In this document: in pieces, positions 7,580 through 16,297 of the stretch
Layout: every line of letters begins with the position of its first letter
How positions within the stretch are numbered: position 1 is the first letter of the stretch
Virus record (IMG/VR): IMGVR_UViG_3300020002_000009
Coordinates: 1 to 38,652 of that record
Direction: 5' to 3' (one strand)
Source: a virus
Length of the DNA: 38,652 nucleotides
The notes under the pieces: generated by a model
Database searches by the model: none
Seen by the model: only the letters and a program-made list of their open reading frames with translations
What the model was told of the DNA's origin: nothing
Program-made: the position numbers and the translations under genes

Positions 7580-9431
7580 CGAAAGCTTCGACTTTCTCCA
7601 AGAGAGGAAGAAAAGACAAGTCTCACAGCTTGTGCTCCTTAACAACCTCCAGAGAGGCGACCAGAACATAGCTTCGACCATGCTCATAACCCTCTTCAAT
7701 CGCATAGTGTCTAACCTCTATGACGACAAGATACAGATAAAATTCACCCCTGGAGAGGAAGTGGACCAGAAGAAGATAAACTCATTGAACCTCTTGGCCC
7801 AGAACGACTACCGCGAGATGGAAAAAGACCGATTAGATTATGACTGGGCATGGGATACTCTGTTCTTCGGGCGGGGATATATGGAGACTCTGCGATTCAA
7901 CAAGAAGAGGAAGATACTGGAGCCACATGTGATAAACCCTTTGGTACTAGGGTATGATCCGTACTATGAGAACCCCCAAGATTGGGGCTACTATTGGAAG
8001 TGGATAACCAAATCCAAGTGGGAACTGCAGAAGCTCATAAAGAACGGGACTATAACCGGAGTCTCGGAAGTTAGGGAGATTCCGAGCGGGATAGACACCT
8101 TCCTTTGGGATTATAAGGTGAGAAGGGATAAAGCAAAGCTCGCGGTAGAGCCGCCGATGGACACGACTACCGGAGACGTATACCAGATACTGGAATATTT
8201 CGGCTATGACGAGAACGGGGACAAGTGTGTCTACTGGCTGGACCGGTCTTTTTCAAGAGTCTTAATGAAAGAGAAGCTCGACTTGAGGGACGGGGATGAT
8301 AAAGAATCGAAATGGCCTATAGTAGTGAAGGAAGCTTTTCGGGAACCTCACTCGTCTGTAGTATTTTCCATAGCCGATTTGTTGGAAGACAAGCATCGCG
8401 CTAAATCGGTTCTTCTTAATCTCGCCTTCATCGCCGCTAAAGACAAAGCTAATCCGATCTATGGATACAATCCCGATAAGATAAAGGACTTGACCCAGCT
8501 CTTCCAGCGCCAGATCAGCCAGCATATCCCGATGGATGATGCCTCGGCGATGTGGCCTATAAATACCTCTGAGCCGATGTCAGGAGGACTCCTGCAGTTC
8601 ATTTCGATACTCAATCAAGAAGCTAATGACCCGGTGGGAACGGGAATGGCTTTGAATCCGGCTAAGAAAGGAAAACAATCTGCCACGGAGACAGCTATCC
8701 AACAGCAGTTAAACGACCTTGCCCAGTCTCTTCAATCTAAGGTTATGCAATTTGGCGAGAAAGAGTTTTGGTCGCACTGGTATCAGAGATACAAGAGATA
8801 CACGAAAGAAGGCGATGAGAAGATAGCGACGATAATCGGCGTGAAGGGAATGACTTTCGAGAAGATAAACCTAGGGGACATCCAGACGAAGTATCCTCCA
8901 GGCATCGCCGTCTATAGCGCGAAAGAAGCGGAGTATAAGGAGCTAGTCCTACGGAGAGACCTGATGCAGATGTATCCCCAGCTCACTGAGACTCTCGGTC
9001 CTGACGGGATGAGGAATTTCAACAAGTACGTATTTTTACCTAAATTCTTGTCAGACCCAAGCTTAGTTGATATAATGATCCCAAAGACCATTGATGAGAT
9101 AAAAGCCGAGGAAGAGAATGATTCGCTCCAGGAAAATATAATGCCACAGGTGGACGAGCATGACGACCATCAGCAGCATATCTATGCTCACTACATGGCC
9201 AAGAAGACTTGGGCCACTTGGACTCATATAGCTTGGCATGAGAAGCTGTTGGGCCTCCAGAAGAAGATGGAAAAAGAGCAGGCTCAACAGGGCGAGATGA
9301 AAGACGCTAGCACGCCTAAAACCGAAGGGTCGAGCGGTGGAGGGATTAAGATAAAAGAGAATAAGAAGAAGCCGATGGAAGCCGCTAGCCCTCTCAAGCA
9401 AGAGGTTCAGCCAAAGGCGAACATAAAATAA
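7542..9431 (+). CDS. Portal protein
   Basis: A 629-aa protein in the portal position directly after terminase and before the capsid genes, of a size expected for podovirus-like portals. It is mainly helical, with a polar N-terminal wing (NNLQRGDQNIASTM), a beta-rich central part including NPLVLGYDPYYENP, and the crown-side helices with QSATETAIQQQLNDLAQSLQ (about 384-403), a pattern typical of portal stems. The last 90 residues are His- and then Lys/Glu-rich low-complexity sequence, perhaps the internal crown or barrel. The dodecameric portal would be the DNA channel and adaptor docking site. Confidence 0.85.
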   Translation: MEISPQSIERKYSESFDFLQERKKRQVSQLVLLNNLQRGDQNIASTMLITLFNRIVSNLYDDKIQIKFTPGEEVDQKKINSLNLLAQNDYREMEKDRLDYDWAWDTLFFGRGYMETLRFNKKRKILEPHVINPLVLGYDPYYENPQDWGYYWKWITKSKWELQKLIKNGTITGVSEVREIPSGIDTFLWDYKVRRDKAKLAVEPPMDTTTGDVYQILEYFGYDENGDKCVYWLDRSFSRVLMKEKLDLRDGDDKESKWPIVVKEAFREPHSSVVFSIADLLEDKHRAKSVLLNLAFIAAKDKANPIYGYNPDKIKDLTQLFQRQISQHIPMDDASAMWPINTSEPMSGGLLQFISILNQEANDPVGTGMALNPAKKGKQSATETAIQQQLNDLAQSLQSKVMQFGEKEFWSHWYQRYKRYTKEGDEKIATIIGVKGMTFEKINLGDIQTKYPPGIAVYSAKEAEYKELVLRRDLMQMYPQLTETLGPDGMRNFNKYVFLPKFLSDPSLVDIMIPKTIDEIKAEEENDSLQENIMPQVDEHDDHQQHIYAHYMAKKTWATWTHIAWHEKLLGLQKKMEKEQAQQGEMKDASTPKTEGSSGGGIKIKENKKKPMEAASPLKQEVQPKANIK

Positions 9432-9841
9432 TGCATACAAACAAACACACGATACTATTTGGTTCAGCCAGCAATGCCGCAGGCGAGACTATCTCAGAGA
9501 ACATTACCACGGCATCTGGCTTCGCCGCTGATAAGCAGGGGTTCACCCAGATGGATGTCATACTTGATGTGAAGACTCTTTCGGGCACCAGCCCGACCGC
9601 TACATTCTCCATCCAGGAGAAGTTCTCGGGGATATTCGTCGAGACAGCCAAGTCAACAGCTATCTCAACCACGGGAAAATACATCCTCTGCAACGCGGCC
9701 CTCCCGAACAGCCAAGTCGCCAACAATCAGGGAGCTTTTCCGGCTCTCGGCACAGGCACAGACAAGCAGGTGGTCGTAACTGTAGGAGGAACGATAGGAA
9801 CGATAGCGACAGATATTTATTTCAACTTTATAAAACAATAA
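9431..9841 (+). CDS. Putative head decoration/structural protein
   Basis: A 136-aa protein starting in a TAATG overlap with portal. It is Ala/Thr/Gly-rich and predicted to be all-beta. The stretch DVKTLSGTSPTATFSIQEKF resembles TGATFTGTSPTLNCYIQTT in the protein at 10804-11274, so the two are probably distant paralogues. Proteins of this kind between portal and capsid often decorate the head surface. It has no signal peptide. The decoration role is inferred from composition and location only. Confidence 0.6.
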   Translation: MHTNKHTILFGSASNAAGETISENITTASGFAADKQGFTQMDVILDVKTLSGTSPTATFSIQEKFSGIFVETAKSTAISTTGKYILCNAALPNSQVANNQGAFPALGTGTDKQVVVTVGGTIGTIATDIYFNFIKQ

Positions 9842-9852
9842 CAAAAAAACAT

Positions 9853-9987
9853 ATGTCAATAAAAAACATCTTAGTAACGAACGACGACGGTACTACACAG
9901 AACTTTGTCCCTGAGACAAGCACGACCACGGCACCCCGAACCATAACGATCCCTTTAGGTGTCGATGTGATCTTGGCGGCAGAATAA
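9853..9987 (+). CDS. Small structural-type protein
   Basis: A 44-aa protein beginning MSIKNILVTNDDGTTQNF and ending in LGVDVILAAE. It starts in the AT-rich, Shine-Dalgarno-free context (aaaaaaacatATG) used by its neighbours and lies in the only free slot between two head genes. The Thr-rich middle and beta-prone ends suit a small capsid or fibre accessory. No family is recognised. Confidence 0.55.
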   Translation: MSIKNILVTNDDGTTQNFVPETSTTTAPRTITIPLGVDVILAAE

Positions 9988-9997
9988 TAAAATTCCT

Positions 9998-10264
9998 ATG
10001 CCTATGTCCTATAAAACAATGATGCAGGGCGGAAAAGGCATCTCCCAGCAGGATGCTTACGGGAAGGCTATGAATTCTGCCGTAAAGAATACAAAGAATT
10101 TCGGGCTCATCCCTAAAAAGTACCGAGGCTCCAGCCCTACTCCGGTAAAGTCTTTGCTTCCTCAGACGAAAGGCCGTACAATGACTGCAAAGCAAAAGGC
10201 CGCCAGGAAGACGAAGATGATCGGAAAGGCGGCCGAGAAGACGATGTTCCGGTCGATCAATTAA
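9998..10264 (+). CDS. Basic hypothetical protein
   Basis: An 88-aa, strongly basic protein (the Lys/Arg-rich second half includes KGRTMTAKQKAARKTKMIGK). Charge and size suit a DNA-associated or capsid-internal protein, although no domain is recognisable. It lies in the block of small head genes between portal and scaffold, with a short AT-rich spacer before its ATG. Confidence 0.6.
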   Translation: MPMSYKTMMQGGKGISQQDAYGKAMNSAVKNTKNFGLIPKKYRGSSPTPVKSLLPQTKGRTMTAKQKAARKTKMIGKAAEKTMFRSIN

Positions 10265-10282
10265 CAGAACAACAAAAAAACA

Positions 10283-10792
10283 ATGATAAGCAAATTAAGC
10301 CCTAGTGAAGTCAAATCAAGAGTAGATGCCGTCAATAAGCAGATAGAGGATGCTCGCCTGAAGCGAGTCGCTCAAGGAATCGTCGAGACTCCGGCCGAGA
10401 CAGCAGCCCGCATAGCGAGCGAGACAGCGGCATTGAATGTAGCGAAAGGGACAGTCTCCAAATCCGAAGAAATCCATCTGAAAGCCCGGGATTCGAGAGT
10501 GAGAGGAGTCATGAGCGCGATCGAAGCAGCCCGAAAAGAAAGGCTGGTCAAGGAGAGCAAGGGGATAATGGAGACTCCCGGTGCAAAATCAGACCGTCTA
10601 GTTAAAGAATCTGAGGATCTGGCGGCAGCGAACGTCGTAAACGCAGTCGAGCCGTTTACCATCGACTCGAACAACATAGCCATACAGACATTGGCTGATA
10701 AGCTGAACGAGGTGATCTCTTACTTGAATGAGCCGTATACTGCGGTTCTTCCTCCTCCAGTTCCTCCTGTTGTGAAACCGATTAATAATTAA
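10283..10792 (+). CDS. Helical repeat protein of the head module
   Basis: A 169-aa, mostly helical, charged protein with an internal duplication. The unit IEDARLKRVAQGIVETPAET (about 17-36) recurs as IEAARKERLVKESKGIMETP (about 78-97), each followed by an Ala-rich helix. The C-terminus is a Pro-rich tail (VLPPPVPPVV). It looks like a coiled-coil structural or scaffold-accessory protein. No family is recognised; assignment to the head module is positional. Confidence 0.6.
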   Translation: MISKLSPSEVKSRVDAVNKQIEDARLKRVAQGIVETPAETAARIASETAALNVAKGTVSKSEEIHLKARDSRVRGVMSAIEAARKERLVKESKGIMETPGAKSDRLVKESEDLAAANVVNAVEPFTIDSNNIAIQTLADKLNEVISYLNEPYTAVLPPPVPPVVKPINN

Positions 10793-10803
10793 TAAATAAT
10801 AAA

Positions 10804-11274
10804 ATGGGAATCAGATTACCACTCAAGAACGTCCTCTCTATCTCGGATACTGCGACGACAGGAACAGCCAACTATACTTTCAATCTTCCCCAAGACTGTC
10901 AATCTATAGTAGTCAGATTGAAGACTGGCGCGACCTTCACAGGCACCTCGCCGACTTTGAACTGCTATATTCAGACTACTGAAGACGGCGGAACGACATG
11001 GAGGGATTGCGGGAATTTGGGACAGATCACAGCAGCGGTCAATAACGACAGCGCTAGGTTCGCAGTCGTCTCGGTCGCAGGCGCTGTAGGAAACCGCGGT
11101 TTAGCCACTTTCATCGGTTCGGTTAACGCCTCGGCTACGATCTCGAACAGCATGACAGGCTTGCCTCTGCTCTCTACTTTCGGTCGCATAAGCCTGCAGT
11201 ATGGCGGAACGCAGCTAACTAATACGGCAGTCATCGTAGACGTGTTCACGAACTCACAGGACGGAGCATACTAA
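10804..11274 (+). CDS. Putative head decoration/structural protein
   Basis: A 156-aa, Thr/Gly/Ala-rich beta protein. FTGTSPTLNCYIQTTEDGGTTW (about 39-60) resembles a segment of the 9431-9841 product, suggesting paralogous decoration or fibre subunits. The end, TNTAVIVDVFTNSQDGAY, is a typical beta-strand terminus. It is expressed from an AT-rich, Shine-Dalgarno-free start (aataaaATG). A jelly-roll or Ig-like fold is likely but not proven. Confidence 0.6.
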   Translation: MGIRLPLKNVLSISDTATTGTANYTFNLPQDCQSIVVRLKTGATFTGTSPTLNCYIQTTEDGGTTWRDCGNLGQITAAVNNDSARFAVVSVAGAVGNRGLATFIGSVNASATISNSMTGLPLLSTFGRISLQYGGTQLTNTAVIVDVFTNSQDGAY

Positions 11275-11276
11275 TC

Positions 11277-11639
11277 ATGAATAACTCCAGGATATCTCTC
11301 AATACCGAGGCACCGATGGACACCAGTCCGTGGCTCCGCCAGAGAGAACAGGAGATATTGGCTATCCTAGAGGCTATTGATTCGGTGGCATCCTCGAACT
11401 ATTGGAAAGTCCTGGAAGAAAAAGTCTTCAAAGGGCTGACCGAGGGATTGGACAGGAAGCTCCGGACTGAGGCGAACCCTCAAAAGAGCGCTTGGCTACA
11501 AGGGGCCATCTCGATATCGGAGAAGTATGAGGATTTCAAGAAATTCGGGGAGACTTACAGGAGAGAATTAGCAAATGTTCGTAACAACTTAAATCATGGC
11601 AAAGAAAACCCAAGTGACGGAGACACTACAAGCTCCTGA
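11277..11639 (+). CDS. Helical hypothetical protein
   Basis: A 120-aa helical protein with a central motif region (WLRQREQEILAILEAIDSVA, then WKVLEEKVFKGLTEGLDRKL) followed by a charged C-terminal helix. This looks like a small virion-assembly or head-completion chaperone. It overlaps the next gene by 44 bp in another frame, so the two are probably co-translated. No family is recognised. Confidence 0.6.
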   Translation: MNNSRISLNTEAPMDTSPWLRQREQEILAILEAIDSVASSNYWKVLEEKVFKGLTEGLDRKLRTEANPQKSAWLQGAISISEKYEDFKKFGETYRRELANVRNNLNHGKENPSDGDTTSS

Positions 11640-12009
11640 TACAGCGGTAATTGAACAGGCTCCTCAGCCTATCCAATACACCGCTCCACGGCAAAAAAGA
11701 GTTGAAAGACAGGGTAGTCAGTCAGAGCCATTTACCAGAGTCTGGCCTCAAGTCAGAGGCGGGACTTGCGAATTCTGCGGCACGTTAGACCGTAACATGC
11801 CCTCAGAATATCAGTATAAGCTCTGTCCTCACTACCGCGGTATGCAGCTTAGGTGCTCATACTGCGATGCGTCTAAGAATCCCGATGATGTCATCAATCA
11901 TACGATTCTTAACATCAGAGACCACCCGACAGACCCTAGCGCGCTCGTCGTGTGGTGCGATTCATATGAGTGCTCGCGCAAGCACGAAAAGCGCTTTAAG
12001 ATCGCGTAA
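11596..12009 (+). CDS. Zinc-binding protein of the head module
   Basis: A 137-aa protein with a disordered Gln/Pro-rich N-terminus (1-45) and a cysteine-rich domain: CEFC (about 56-59), CPHY, CSYC (about 85-88) and, near the end, CDSYEC plus several His. The paired CxxC motifs and flanking His suggest two structural zinc sites. It precedes the scaffold gene by a 101-bp spacer containing a hairpin. Its role in the head is unknown. Confidence 0.65.
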   Translation: MAKKTQVTETLQAPDTAVIEQAPQPIQYTAPRQKRVERQGSQSEPFTRVWPQVRGGTCEFCGTLDRNMPSEYQYKLCPHYRGMQLRCSYCDASKNPDDVINHTILNIRDHPTDPSALVVWCDSYECSRKHEKRFKIA

Positions 12010-12065
12010 TCTATTTACGGAGTTCGTCGCCCGTATCTATGTAAGGGACTGATTATAAGCGTTGG

Positions 12066-12085
12066 CCTGGGATTCGCCTCCCAGG
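12066..12085 (+). other. Hairpin upstream of scaffold/capsid genes
   Basis: A perfect 7-bp stem (CCTGGGA 12066-12072, TCCCAGG 12079-12085) with loop TTCGCC lies in the 101-bp untranslated spacer before the scaffold gene. No U-run follows, so it is not a standard terminator. An mRNA stability or processing element favouring the scaffold and capsid messages is a reasonable guess. Confidence 0.55.
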
Positions 12086-12110
12086 ACAAGTTAAAAACAA
12101 ATCAAAACAT

Positions 12111-12575
12111 ATGGCTGATAAAAACCTACTAGATTTAGAAGACGAGGATGCTAAAGTCGAAAATCCTCGAATAAAAGAGCTTTCCACGAAGGTCAAGCTG
12201 ACAGCCCAAGAGCGCGATGTTGAGAAAGAGCTTAATAAGACCCTCTCTTCTGAACGCGATAATGCTCAAAGGGAAGTCAATTTCTATAAAGAATTCTCAG
12301 GCGTAACTTCAAAGTATTCAAATGCCACTCAGTTCACCGAAGCCATCAAGACGAAAGTCCTGGCCGGCTACACGGTAGAGGATGCCACGGTTTCCGTTCT
12401 TGCAAAAGAAGGGAAGCTCACCACTCCTCCTCCTGAAAGGGACACAGCGGCAGGCGGCTCATCCACTACTTCCATAGCCAACGGGGCCAAGAAGGAGATC
12501 AGGGACATGAGCCAAGCCGAAAAGCTGGCCGAACTGCATGAGCATGAGAAAGACGGCAGGTTATCCTGGAGCTGA
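12111..12575 (+). CDS. Scaffolding protein (putative)
   Basis: A 154-aa acidic, helical protein directly upstream of the major capsid gene, the standard scaffold position. The N-terminus is acidic (NLLDLEDEDAK), the middle is a charged coiled coil (about 20-70), and the last part (REIRDMSQAEKLAEL-like, about 130-145) resembles the capsid-binding C-terminal helix of scaffolds. It would form the procapsid core and then leave. Assignment rests on position and composition. Confidence 0.72.
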   Translation: MADKNLLDLEDEDAKVENPRIKELSTKVKLTAQERDVEKELNKTLSSERDNAQREVNFYKEFSGVTSKYSNATQFTEAIKTKVLAGYTVEDATVSVLAKEGKLTTPPPERDTAAGGSSTTSIANGAKKEIRDMSQAEKLAELHEHEKDGRLSWS

Positions 12576-12595
12576 CCGAAACGGAAAGATAATTA

Positions 12596-13657
12596 ATGGC
12601 AGTAACAGTAAGAAACAGCAACTGGGGCGGTTCGTCAACGATCACCTCAGACCTCTTGGTCTCCTACATCACCGAGGAGATCAAGGTGCTCGAGCCGCAG
12701 CTCCAGTACGCTAAGCTAGGTGTAAGGCGAGACGCCCCTAAGGGGTTCGACAGGATAAACTTCCCACAGACGAACCAGCTCGCAGTCAAGGCCGGAGCTT
12801 CCATCGGAACTCTGGCGGGATCAGTGTTCGGTGCAGGCGCGTCGATCTTGGGACAAGGCTCATATACGGCAGGCGGTTACATCTATGATGCTTCCGTCGG
12901 TGTAGCGGCGATCACAGAAGGCACGAACCCTACGTCAGTGACATGGGGCGCGACTTCGTATTCGTCAGGACCGTTCCAGTTCGGTATCTTGGTGCAGGTA
13001 TCCGACCTCTTGGTAGCCAACTCGGCTATTGAAGTCGTAAACTCCTGCACGATGCAGGTCAGGAATGCTCTAGCCCGAATGGTGGATACGGTCATCCAGA
13101 CAGTAGTCAATGCAGGTACGAACGGAGTCATCTATGCAGGAGGCAAGACTTCCCGTTCCAGCTTGGCATCAGGAGACCTCATCACCCAGACCGAAGTCAA
13201 TAAGGCGTACAGGAACCTCGCGGCTTCGAACGCCTCGGGACTCAAGCCTTTTGACGGCAAATATTATGTCGCAGTGATCCATCCCTTCGCCGAGACTGAC
13301 CTCATGTCGGCCACGGGCGCAGGCTCATGGGTCGACGCAGGGCGCTATACCTCCGTCGAAGACCTCCGAGCAGGCGCTATGGGAGACTTCAGGGGCATCA
13401 GGTATTTGAGGAGCGCATATCAGATGTACTTCAGCTCGACGACCAACGTCTTTCCGACTACGGTATTGGGCGACCAGTCTTTCGGCTGGGGATTCTTCCA
13501 GCAGCCGACTCCTATCCTAGTCACGACGCCGGATTCCAACAATCCTTTGAATCTCTTCAACTCTATCGGTGGCAAAGTCACCTTGGGAGTCACAAGATTC
13601 GAGGATTCGGCAGCCACGTATCGTATCGCTAGAATAGAATCGGCAGTATCGTCCTAG
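12596..13657 (+). CDS. Major capsid protein, N4-gp56-like
   Basis: A 353-aa protein with the hallmarks of HK97-fold capsid proteins of the N4-gp56 type. The N-terminal segment SDLLVSYITEEIKVLEPQLQ is the N-arm and long helix region, AVKAGASIGTLAGSVFG lies in the E-loop part, and KYYVAVIHPFAETDLMSA (about 223-240) followed by RAGAMGDFRGIRYLRS is the conserved P/A-domain segment of the family. It is directly downstream of the scaffold gene. No protease gene is recognisable nearby, so assembly may proceed without cleavage. Confidence 0.9.
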   Translation: MAVTVRNSNWGGSSTITSDLLVSYITEEIKVLEPQLQYAKLGVRRDAPKGFDRINFPQTNQLAVKAGASIGTLAGSVFGAGASILGQGSYTAGGYIYDASVGVAAITEGTNPTSVTWGATSYSSGPFQFGILVQVSDLLVANSAIEVVNSCTMQVRNALARMVDTVIQTVVNAGTNGVIYAGGKTSRSSLASGDLITQTEVNKAYRNLAASNASGLKPFDGKYYVAVIHPFAETDLMSATGAGSWVDAGRYTSVEDLRAGAMGDFRGIRYLRSAYQMYFSSTTNVFPTTVLGDQSFGWGFFQQPTPILVTTPDSNNPLNLFNSIGGKVTLGVTRFEDSAATYRIARIESAVSS

Positions 13658-13702
13658 ATTGTCGTTTGTCTCCGCCCTCTCTATCGACAGGGCGGGATAC
13701 AG

Positions 13703-14404
13703 ATGACAACTGGAACCCTTTTGACTTATGTGGAGACCAAGACTCAGGCAGGCACTGGGAGCCTTAGCGTCTCTACTCCGGGGATAGACTTTCTCAATGA
13801 AGCGATGCTCGATCTGCGGTCCGAGCTCATCAGGAGAGGCATAGATGCAGCCCAGATCCAAGAATCTTATGCCACAGCTTCTTTGCCCGCTGCCGGTCAA
13901 GGCTCGACCTTTGCTTTCCCTTCGGACTTATTCAGATTGAAGACTATCGAAGTCAATATGACCGACACCAACCAGAATAATTATATCTCCTGCGGAGCTT
14001 TGGAGATGGCCAATACTCCGAACAATACCTCGTACGACTTCCTTAGAAAGAACCAGCCTATCACCAATCCTCTGGTGGACAATCATGGAGACACATTTGA
14101 GATATATCCTTCTTTTGTTTCGGGGATGAACCTCACGAATTCCATCAAGATAGTGTATTTTCTGGTTCCGACCCTATACACTACGACAGGAGACACTCTA
14201 GCTTATCCTGATTCACTTCATTCCTACATTCTCGCCGATAAAGTAGCAGCTATTTACTTCCAATCTTTGTCGAAGTTCAACGAGGCGGACAAGTGGAATG
14301 AGGATTATAAGAAGAAACTCGATAACTTGGTCGAAGCTATCGCACCTACGTCCCAACAGCCTGTGGAGACGCAGGGACTTCCATTGACAGGCTGGGAATT
14401 CTGA
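13703..14404 (+). CDS. Head-tail adaptor, gp6-like
   Basis: A 233-aa protein following the major capsid gene. The helical N-terminus (IDFLNEAMLDLRSELIRRGI, about 28-47), a central beta region and a C-terminal helical part (LADKVAAIYFQSLSKFNEADKW) match the layout of podovirus adaptor and tail-tubular-A-like proteins, which ring the portal and connect it to the nozzle. It overlaps the next gene by one base pair of its stop. The family match is by pattern and position. Confidence 0.72.
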   Translation: MTTGTLLTYVETKTQAGTGSLSVSTPGIDFLNEAMLDLRSELIRRGIDAAQIQESYATASLPAAGQGSTFAFPSDLFRLKTIEVNMTDTNQNNYISCGALEMANTPNNTSYDFLRKNQPITNPLVDNHGDTFEIYPSFVSGMNLTNSIKIVYFLVPTLYTTTGDTLAYPDSLHSYILADKVAAIYFQSLSKFNEADKWNEDYKKKLDNLVEAIAPTSQQPVETQGLPLTGWEF

Positions 14405-14661
14405 TGACTACTGTCTGGACAAAGATAAATAAGGCGAGCGGAACTGGTTGGTCCAAGATATCTTCTGGAGTTATTCTCTATGACGATGCTGTGACCACTT
14501 ACGATGACCCGACGGTGAGCTATGACGGCACTCTAAATGACTGGACGAAGATATCCAAGCCTACAATACCTCTCTGGTCGAGTGCGAGCCTCCCGTGGCA
14601 ACTTGCCTCGCCATGGACTGTAATCGGAACAGCGTGGACTAATATACCCAAAGCAACATGA
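14404..14661 (+). CDS. Trp-rich repeat protein of the tail region
   Basis: An 85-aa protein made of short repeats around W(T/S)KI: VWTKINKAS, GWSKISSG, DWTKISKP, then PWTVIG and AWTNIPKA. Such Trp/Thr repeats occur in small tail-associated proteins and fibre connectors in environmental phages. No catalytic motif is present. It starts in the stop of the adaptor gene and overlaps the next gene by ATGA, so the three are translationally linked. Function unknown, likely structural. Confidence 0.62.
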   Translation: MTTVWTKINKASGTGWSKISSGVILYDDAVTTYDDPTVSYDGTLNDWTKISKPTIPLWSSASLPWQLASPWTVIGTAWTNIPKAT

Positions 14662-15593
14662 GCATCGCCGTATTAACATCAAATGAATCAGGAGCGAATT
14701 CATTGACCGACATCAATGCTAATTTTGCGCAAACGGCCATAGGTCCGGCTTCTGCGATAAGTAACGGGATACCTAAATTCAACGGGACTACCGGAAAAAT
14801 AGTGAAAGACAGCGGGATCGCCATAGGCGATGTGGGAGCGACTTTTGCCAACTTTCAGATAATCCAGCCGCCAGCAGTAGCCGGAACAGGCACAGGCGTA
14901 GGACTCTACGGCAGCGATTCTACGAATGCAGCAGGCGGAGGCGCTTACATAACCGGAGGTAGCGCGACTTCAGGGAATAATGCCGGAGGGGATGCTGCTC
15001 CTGCTGGCGGCGTCGGATTCGGTTCGGGAGCCGGCGGATACGCATATCTGACCGGCGGAGTCGGCGGAGTGACTGGTGCCGGCGGTGGAGCGATAATCGC
15101 AGGCGGGGCAGGAGGAGCGACAAGCGGAAACGGCGGTCCAGTCACGATCACTGGTGGAGCAGCTACCAATGGAAATGGGAATGGCGGGAACATCACCATA
15201 ACCGGCGGAGCGAAAAATGGCAGCGGAGTCGCTGGAACCGTCACTATCACCAAGCCGGTAATCAATGCCACTAATCCGACTGCTCAGACTTATACTCCGG
15301 CAGGAGGAGGGACTGCGACTCTAGACTTGTCTTTGGCTAATCAGCATTACATCACGATGCCGGCCGGCAATGCGACGATTGCTCTCTCGAACGATACCAA
15401 CAACCAGATATTCCTTGTTTCGATCACTCAAGATTCAGGCGGTTCGAGAACTGTCACATGGTTCACGACGATAAAATGGGCTGGCGGCGGAGCACCGACT
15501 CTGACGACGACAGCGAACAAGCGGGATACTTTCGGCTTTATCAGAACAGGCTCGGGTACTTATGACGGATTCGTAATCGGACAAAATATATAA
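14658..15593 (+). CDS. Glycine-rich tail fibre protein
   Basis: A 311-aa fibre-type protein. The N-terminal 60 residues (KIVKDSGIAIGDVG region) resemble fibre attachment segments. Residues about 90-195 are GGA/GG-repeats expected to form a polyglycine-rich bundle. The C-terminal part (HYITMPAGNATIALSN, TVTWFTTIKWAGG, TANKRDTFGFI) is a beta domain common at the ends of phage tail fibres. No signal peptide. It would sit on the tail and contact the host surface. Its 3' end is one base from the next gene. Confidence 0.8.
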   Translation: MSIAVLTSNESGANSLTDINANFAQTAIGPASAISNGIPKFNGTTGKIVKDSGIAIGDVGATFANFQIIQPPAVAGTGTGVGLYGSDSTNAAGGGAYITGGSATSGNNAGGDAAPAGGVGFGSGAGGYAYLTGGVGGVTGAGGGAIIAGGAGGATSGNGGPVTITGGAATNGNGNGGNITITGGAKNGSGVAGTVTITKPVINATNPTAQTYTPAGGGTATLDLSLANQHYITMPAGNATIALSNDTNNQIFLVSITQDSGGSRTVTWFTTIKWAGGGAPTLTTTANKRDTFGFIRTGSGTYDGFVIGQNI

Positions 15594-15594
15594 T

Positions 15595-16293
15595 ATGACT
15601 ATAGCATTAGATACAACATCATCAGCGGGAAACCAGTCATCGTATCCGATAACTATTTCTCATACATGTACGGGCAGCAACTTGTTGCTTATAGTCGGAA
15701 TAACGTGCGCGAGCACGGCACAAGCTGTGATATCGACTGTAACTTACAATGCTCTCGGAATGACACAGATAGCGGCTGTAGACGAGCATACCAATCAGAA
15801 CCGACAGAGCTGGTTATTTTATTATATAGGCCCTGCTACTGGGGCACATAACATCGTAGTAAGCTTTACGACACCTCCCGACACTTTTACAAGCGTAGGC
15901 GCAGCCTCATATACAGGAGCGAAGCAGTCAGGGCAACCTGACCAATCAGGAACATCCACAAGCGGAGCATCCACAGTGACGAGCGCTTCAAAGAGCATAA
16001 CGACAGTTGCCGACAACTGCTGGATGGTCGGGGTATCCTGCAACGGCGGAGGCACGACGGATACAGCGAACGGAGGGACGACGCTCAGGCTGTCTGTATA
16101 CCAGAGGACTGTCGTCGGCTACGAGCTGTATCTCATGGATACTAACGGGCCTCTTACTCCAGCCGGAGCGAATTCTCTGGGATACACATGGTCCGGAGGC
16201 GCAGCGAGGCAGAACACCATAGTCGCCTCGATATCCCCTGCAGCCGGAGTAGCTGTAACAGCCTTTCCATCTCTATTAGGATTATTGTTATAA
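15595..16293 (+). CDS. Beta-sandwich tail protein
   Basis: A 232-aa, Thr/Ser/Gly-rich, all-beta protein. LLLIVGITCAS, VSTVTYNALGMTQIAAV and WLFYYIGPATGAHNIVVSFT form the pattern of a repeated phage structural domain with Ig- or ConA-like fold, frequent among fibre genes. The C-terminus is a short hydrophobic strand (AVTAFPSLLGLLL), too short for a confident membrane anchor. It starts at an AT-rich ATG (tataatATG) without a Shine-Dalgarno sequence. It is probably a fibre or adhesin component. Confidence 0.7.
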   Translation: MTIALDTTSSAGNQSSYPITISHTCTGSNLLLIVGITCASTAQAVISTVTYNALGMTQIAAVDEHTNQNRQSWLFYYIGPATGAHNIVVSFTTPPDTFTSVGAASYTGAKQSGQPDQSGTSTSGASTVTSASKSITTVADNCWMVGVSCNGGGTTDTANGGTTLRLSVYQRTVVGYELYLMDTNGPLTPAGANSLGYTWSGGAARQNTIVASISPAAGVAVTAFPSLLGLLL

Positions 16294-16297
16294 ATAT